Assembly: GCF_002161555.1 (NCBI RefSeq)
Contig: NZ_NFHZ01000006.1
Coordinates: forward strand, 1 to 64,000
Length of the DNA stretch: 64,000 nucleotides
From: Barnesiella sp. An55
Lineage (GTDB): Bacteria; Bacteroidota; Bacteroidia; Bacteroidales; Barnesiellaceae
Reading direction: 5' to 3'
Each line of letters opens with the position of its first letter. Position 1 is the stretch's first letter. This document shows positions 60,295 to 64,000 of the stretch, in pieces. The position numbers and the translations under genes are program-made. Below the pieces are notes generated by a model, which was given only the letters and a program-made list of their open reading frames with translations, made no database searches and was not told where the DNA came from.

Positions 60295-61866
60295 ATGGCA
60301 TCGAATAACAACAGACTTTCACCCCGGCAGAAGATGATAAACCTCATGTATATCGTCCTCACTGCCATGCTGGCTCTCAACGTGTCGTCCGATGTGCTCA
60401 ACGGATTCAAGCAAGTTGAAGACGGATTGGAAAGATCTACCTCGAATGCTTCGCTCCAAAACGAGGCCCTCTACCAGAAGTTGGCCGCGTTCAACAGCCA
60501 GAACCCCGAAAAGGGTGGCCAGTGGTACCAGAAATCACTGGAGGTCAGACGCCAGACTGCAGAGCTGTACAACTATATCGATTCGCTCAAGACTCTCATC
60601 GTCAAGAAAGCCGACGGCAAAGATGGCGACGTGAACAATATCGAGCGTCAGGACGACCTCGAAGCCGCCTCCTACATCATGCTGTCGCCGGCCCAACGGA
60701 ACGGTGTGAAGCTGAGAGAGAAGATCGACGAATACCGCACCCTCATCTGCGAATTCATGACCGACTCGGTGAAACGAGCCACCATCGAGAACTACCTCTC
60801 GACCTCGATTCACTCGGGGAAGACCCGCATACACAACCCGTCGTTGTGGGAGACCACCATGTTTGAGAATATGCCTGTCATCGCCGCCGTCACCATCCTC
60901 ACCAAAATACAGAGCGATGTGCGCTACGCCGAAAGCGAGGCCCTGCACACCCTCATCACCAACATCGACGAGGGCGATGTGCGTGTGAACCAGCTCAACG
61001 CCTTTGTCATCCCCAACTCGAAGAACATCATACGGGGCGGTAAATACAGTGCCAACATCGTGCTGGCCGCCATCGACACGACTCAACGCCCGGCCATCTA
61101 TATCAACGGCAAGCGCCTGCCCGACGAGAACAAGGGACTCTACGAAACCTTCTGCGGCAGCACCGGTATATTCGACTTCCAGGGCTATCTCGAAGTTCCC
61201 CGGGGCGACGGCACCATGACCCGCCACGAATTCTCATCGTCCTACACCGTGGTAGAGCCCAGTGCCACCATATCGGCCACGCTCATGAACGTGCTGTATG
61301 CCGGTATCGGCAACCCCATCAGCATCTCGGTACCCGGCATCCCCAACCACGCCATTCAGGCCACGATGACCAACGGCTCTCTCACCCGCCAGGGCGACAA
61401 CTGGATTGCCAAACCCTCCCGGGTGGGACAGAACGCCGTCATCACCGTAACGGCTACCATCGACGGCCGTTCGCAAACGGTAGCCAACACCGAGTTCAGG
61501 GTGCGCCAACTGCCCGACCCCATGCCCTATATCGCCTACAAGGACGACAAGGGATATGAGCAGAAGTACAAGGGAGGCAAACCCTTCCCCAAAACCCGGC
61601 TTCTCGCCGCTCCCGGCATACAGGCTGCCATCGACGACGACCTGCTGAATGTATCGTATCGAGTACTGAGTTTCGAAACCGTATTTTTCGACTCGATGGG
61701 AAATGCCATCCCCGAAGTTTCCGACGGGGCCAACTTCTCCCAACGACAGAAAAACTCTTTCCGACGTCTGTCGAGAGGCAAGCGGTTTTACATATCAAGA
61801 GTGCGGGCCGTGGGTCCCGACGGTATAGAACGCGACCTCTCGCCTATCGAAGTAATTGTAAACTAA
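60295..61866 (+). CDS. gldM: T9SS motor protein GldM/PorM
   Basis: GldM spans the periplasm from the GldL motor to the GldK/GldN ring. The 523-residue protein has an N-terminal membrane helix (MINLMYIVLTAMLALNVSSDVLNGF, with the conserved basic RQKMINLMYIVL start) and then four periplasmic domains: helical D1 with SLQNEALYQKLAAFNSQNP, and beta domains with NIIRGGKYSANIVLAA, AGIGNPISISVPGIPNHAIQATMTNG, and GFIDFQ-like strands, ending in DLSPIEVIVN. Its length is typical. It lies 4 bases after gldL and 10 before the frame of gldN. Confidence 0.94.
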   Translation: MASNNNRLSPRQKMINLMYIVLTAMLALNVSSDVLNGFKQVEDGLERSTSNASLQNEALYQKLAAFNSQNPEKGGQWYQKSLEVRRQTAELYNYIDSLKTLIVKKADGKDGDVNNIERQDDLEAASYIMLSPAQRNGVKLREKIDEYRTLICEFMTDSVKRATIENYLSTSIHSGKTRIHNPSLWETTMFENMPVIAAVTILTKIQSDVRYAESEALHTLITNIDEGDVRVNQLNAFVIPNSKNIIRGGKYSANIVLAAIDTTQRPAIYINGKRLPDENKGLYETFCGSTGIFDFQGYLEVPRGDGTMTRHEFSSSYTVVEPSATISATLMNVLYAGIGNPISISVPGIPNHAIQATMTNGSLTRQGDNWIAKPSRVGQNAVITVTATIDGRSQTVANTEFRVRQLPDPMPYIAYKDDKGYEQKYKGGKPFPKTRLLAAPGIQAAIDDDLLNVSYRVLSFETVFFDSMGNAIPEVSDGANFSQRQKNSFRRLSRGKRFYISRVRAVGPDGIERDLSPIEVIVN

Positions 61867-61897
61867 GGCTAACATCATGACATACAATCCAGCACAT

Positions 61898-62986
61898 ATG
61901 AATATCCTGATAAAAAGCTGCCTGACCCTCGGCCTGCTGCTCTCGACCGTGGGCGGTCATGCACAAGTAGTTAAGAAAAGCGATACCGACGACAGCAAGA
62001 AGACCAACAGCCAGCTGAGCGTGCGGGCCCAATCGCTCTACGACACCCAGGACGCATCGGATGCCGACATCCCCTGGATGCGGGTGATCTATCGGCAAAT
62101 CGATCTCACCAAAGAGAAGAACCTGCCTCTCTACTACCCCGAAGAGTCCACCGAAAATCAGGAGAACCTCTTCAGAATCATCATGAAGCTACTGGCCAAC
62201 AACCAAATAGCTGCCTATGAATACCTCGACGGGCGCGAAATCTTCACCGACGAATACCGCATCAAGGTACGCGAGATGTTCGACCGCTTCCACATACTCT
62301 ATTCCGAGGCTAAGGGCTACTCCGAGAAGAATCCCCGCTTTACCATCGAAGAGAGCGATATCCCCTCCAACGAGGTCCTCTCGTACTACATCCTGGAGCG
62401 CTGGAAGTTCGACCGCCGCACCTCGCAGCTGAAACCCTCGATCGAGGCCATCTGCCCCGTACTGCACCGCACCGGCGACTTTGGCGGCGAAGCGGTAAGA
62501 TACCCCATGTTCTGGGTCAAATACAACGATATACGCCCCTACATTGCCCGCCAGTATATCCTGGCCAGCAACGAGAACAACATCGCGCAGTACAACTACG
62601 ACGACTACTTCCAGATGCGCATGTATGACGGAGAAATCTACAAGACTCAAAACCTGCGCAACCAGTCGCTCATGCAGATGTATCCCAACGACTCCATCCG
62701 CAAACAGGCTCAAGACAGCATCGAACTGCAATTGAAAAACTTCAACGACAACCTGTGGGTGCCCACTCCCGAAGAGCTGGCTAAAGCCCGCGAGGAACAA
62801 GAGGCCAAAGAGGCCAAGGCCAATGGCGAAGAGGTAAGCGCCGACAGCAAACAGGAGAAGGCCAAAAGCTCCTCTCGCTCGTCTCGAGCCAAACGGCAAA
62901 AAGAGGCCAAAGCCAAGAAACAGAAACAACCCAAGCAGCAGAAAGCCTCCTCGGCTCCTGTGCGATCGGTTCGTCGAACTCGCTAA
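61898..62986 (+). CDS. gldN: T9SS ring protein GldN/PorN
   Basis: GldN/PorN pairs with GldK in the periplasmic ring that contacts the SOV translocon. The ATG at 61898 is preferred because it gives a clean signal peptide (MNILIKSCLTLGLLLSTVGGHAQ); an ATG seven codons earlier does not. The 362-residue protein has WMRVIYRQIDLTKEKNLPLYYPEE, then WKFDRRTSQLKPSIEAICPV and FWVKYNDIRPYIARQYI, as in the GldN family. A strongly basic, Lys/Gln-rich tail (about 290-362) is longer than usual and may be a local feature. A terminator follows. Confidence 0.92.
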   Translation: MNILIKSCLTLGLLLSTVGGHAQVVKKSDTDDSKKTNSQLSVRAQSLYDTQDASDADIPWMRVIYRQIDLTKEKNLPLYYPEESTENQENLFRIIMKLLANNQIAAYEYLDGREIFTDEYRIKVREMFDRFHILYSEAKGYSEKNPRFTIEESDIPSNEVLSYYILERWKFDRRTSQLKPSIEAICPVLHRTGDFGGEAVRYPMFWVKYNDIRPYIARQYILASNENNIAQYNYDDYFQMRMYDGEIYKTQNLRNQSLMQMYPNDSIRKQAQDSIELQLKNFNDNLWVPTPEELAKAREEQEAKEAKANGEEVSADSKQEKAKSSSRSSRAKRQKEAKAKKQKQPKQQKASSAPVRSVRRTR

Positions 62987-63007
62987 GACACGATTTCATA
63001 TATCGAG

Positions 63008-63037
63008 AGTCGCCTCCACTCGGGGGCGGCTTTTTTT
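63008..63037 (+). terminator. Terminator of the T9SS operon
   Basis: AGTCGCCTCC pairs with GGGGGCGGCT (with G-T pairs) around the loop ACTC and is followed by seven T. It lies 21 bases after the gldN stop and fits a Rho-independent terminator. Confidence 0.85.
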
Positions 63038-63121
63038 ATGGATTTCAATTTGTTCAGAACTTTTATCAACATTCGCCCATCACCCCGGCTCAAATCGGTT
63101 GCACGGCTCGAAGAGATGCCT

Positions 63122-63129
63122 TATCTTTG
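63122..63129 (+). promoter_or_regulatory. -7 box of the AraC-family gene
   Basis: TATCTTTG matches TAnnTTTG; transcription would start near 63136, 12 bases before the ATG at 63148. Confidence 0.5.
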
Positions 63130-63147
63130 TAGGAAATAGAGTTTTAT

Positions 63148-64000
63148 ATGCAAATCGCTCCAAAAACAATCGATGCAATGCCCGATAACCAACTCCGGCA
63201 AGAGGATATTCCCATCTCTTTCGACGAGCCCGTCGCCAACGACGATGCCAGCCTTGGCATCTCGCCCGACCAGCTCACGGTTATCCTTTGCACACAAGGG
63301 AGAAAAAGCATACAAATCAACTTCTCGGACTATAGCCTCACCCCCGGAAGCCTTACGTTTCTTTACCCCAACTCCATGTGGCGTCCGCTCAAAACAAGCG
63401 ACGACTTCAAGGCCTTCTACTTTTCCATCAAGGGAACCTCGGCCAAAGAGTGGAACGCCTTTATCGATCTCGATACGGTATTCTCCATCAGCTCCTACAT
63501 AGCCAAGCATCCCTATACCCTGCTCTCGCCCGACGAAACCCGGGTAATAGAACAATACCTCACTCTTTTGAAAAATCGTCACGAGGCACAGGCCAATGCT
63601 ACAATCATACGCTTCATTCTGTCGGCTTTTACCCTGGAGCTCAACAAGATATTTACCCTACGGGAAAAGAGCAACCGCTCCAAGATATCGCGTCAGGAAG
63701 ATATCCTGTGGCGATTTCTCACCCTGCTCAAGCAATATCACAAGGAGGAACGAAGCGTCAACTTCTATGCCGACAAAATGTGCATATCGCCCAAACATCT
63801 CTCGGTGGTCATCAAGCAGATGAGCCACAAAACGGCCCATGAACTTATTGCCGACTTTGTAACCATGACCGCCAAACGGCTACTGAAAACCACAACCCTG
63901 AGTATCCAGGAAATTGCCTACGAACTGAACTTTGCCAACCAATCTTTCTTTGGTAAATTTTTCAAGCAGAACACCGGGCAATCACCCTCGGAATACCGTC
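63148..64000 (+). CDS. AraC-family transcriptional regulator (3' end outside the window)
   Basis: The frame is open from the ATG at 63148 to the window end, 284 codons without a stop. The N-terminal part (residues 1-190) is a cupin-like sensing domain (LTVILCTQGRKSIQINFSDYSL, GSLTFLYPNSMWRPL). The C-terminal part is an AraC DNA-binding domain with two helix-turn-helix units: VNFYADKMCISPKHLSVVIKQMSH and LSIQEIAYELNFANQSFFGKFFKQNTGQSPSEYR, which is near the family's normal end, so only a few residues are cut off. It is separated from the T9SS operon by a terminator. No target can be read from the context. Confidence 0.9.
   Translation, partial: MQIAPKTIDAMPDNQLRQEDIPISFDEPVANDDASLGISPDQLTVILCTQGRKSIQINFSDYSLTPGSLTFLYPNSMWRPLKTSDDFKAFYFSIKGTSAKEWNAFIDLDTVFSISSYIAKHPYTLLSPDETRVIEQYLTLLKNRHEAQANATIIRFILSAFTLELNKIFTLREKSNRSKISRQEDILWRFLTLLKQYHKEERSVNFYADKMCISPKHLSVVIKQMSHKTAHELIADFVTMTAKRLLKTTTLSIQEIAYELNFANQSFFGKFFKQNTGQSPSEYR

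Overview
The window looks like chromosomal DNA of a gut member of the order Bacteroidales. The signs are SusC/SusD pairs, a complete starch utilisation (sus) locus, fimbrillin-like lipoproteins, promoters with the Bacteroidota -7 element TAnnTTTG, and a type IX secretion system (T9SS) gldKLMN operon. The combination of T9SS genes, moderately high GC and a saccharolytic gene set would fit a Barnesiella-like genus; that placement is inference.

Region 1, about 1-8200, is AT-richer accessory DNA. It holds part of a mobilizable element (a primase-like zinc-finger/Toprim protein and a MobV relaxase), a relic that resembles the tail of a type I restriction R subunit, a two-gene cargo (an IdeS/Mac-like cysteine protease fused to a fimbrillin-like lipoprotein, then a second fimbrillin-like lipoprotein), an AraC regulator broken by an in-frame stop, and an IS4-family insertion sequence. 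About 650 bases without genes follow, including one strong hairpin.

Region 2, 8.8-20 kb, is a polysaccharide utilisation locus suited to N-glycans: a GH20 hexosaminidase, a SusC/SusD pair and a GH85 endo-beta-N-acetylglucosaminidase ending in a T9SS sorting domain. The SusC and GH85 genes each carry single-base deletions in C tracts, and SusC probably has another near its start.

Region 3, 20-34 kb, is housekeeping DNA. A minus-strand set (DUF4254, GT9 glycosyltransferase, InaA/Kdo-kinase-like protein, ruvB, flippase, DUF389) is followed by pdxB, acpP-fabF-rnc, a GH3-family acyl-adenylating protein and metG.

Region 4, 34.6-51 kb, is a complete sus locus: susR divergent from susA, then susB, C, D, E, F and G. 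Catalytic residues of SusB and SusG can be placed by position, and a 19-base motif lies exactly 27 bases upstream of the -7 boxes of both susA and susB, a candidate SusR site.

Region 5, 51-56.6 kb, is a surface polysaccharide cluster of four glycosyltransferases and a flippase. Region 6, 56.8-63 kb, is porP/sprF-gldK-gldL-gldM-gldN, the T9SS trans-envelope and motor core, which would export the GH85 enzyme of region 2. The window ends inside an AraC-family regulator gene.
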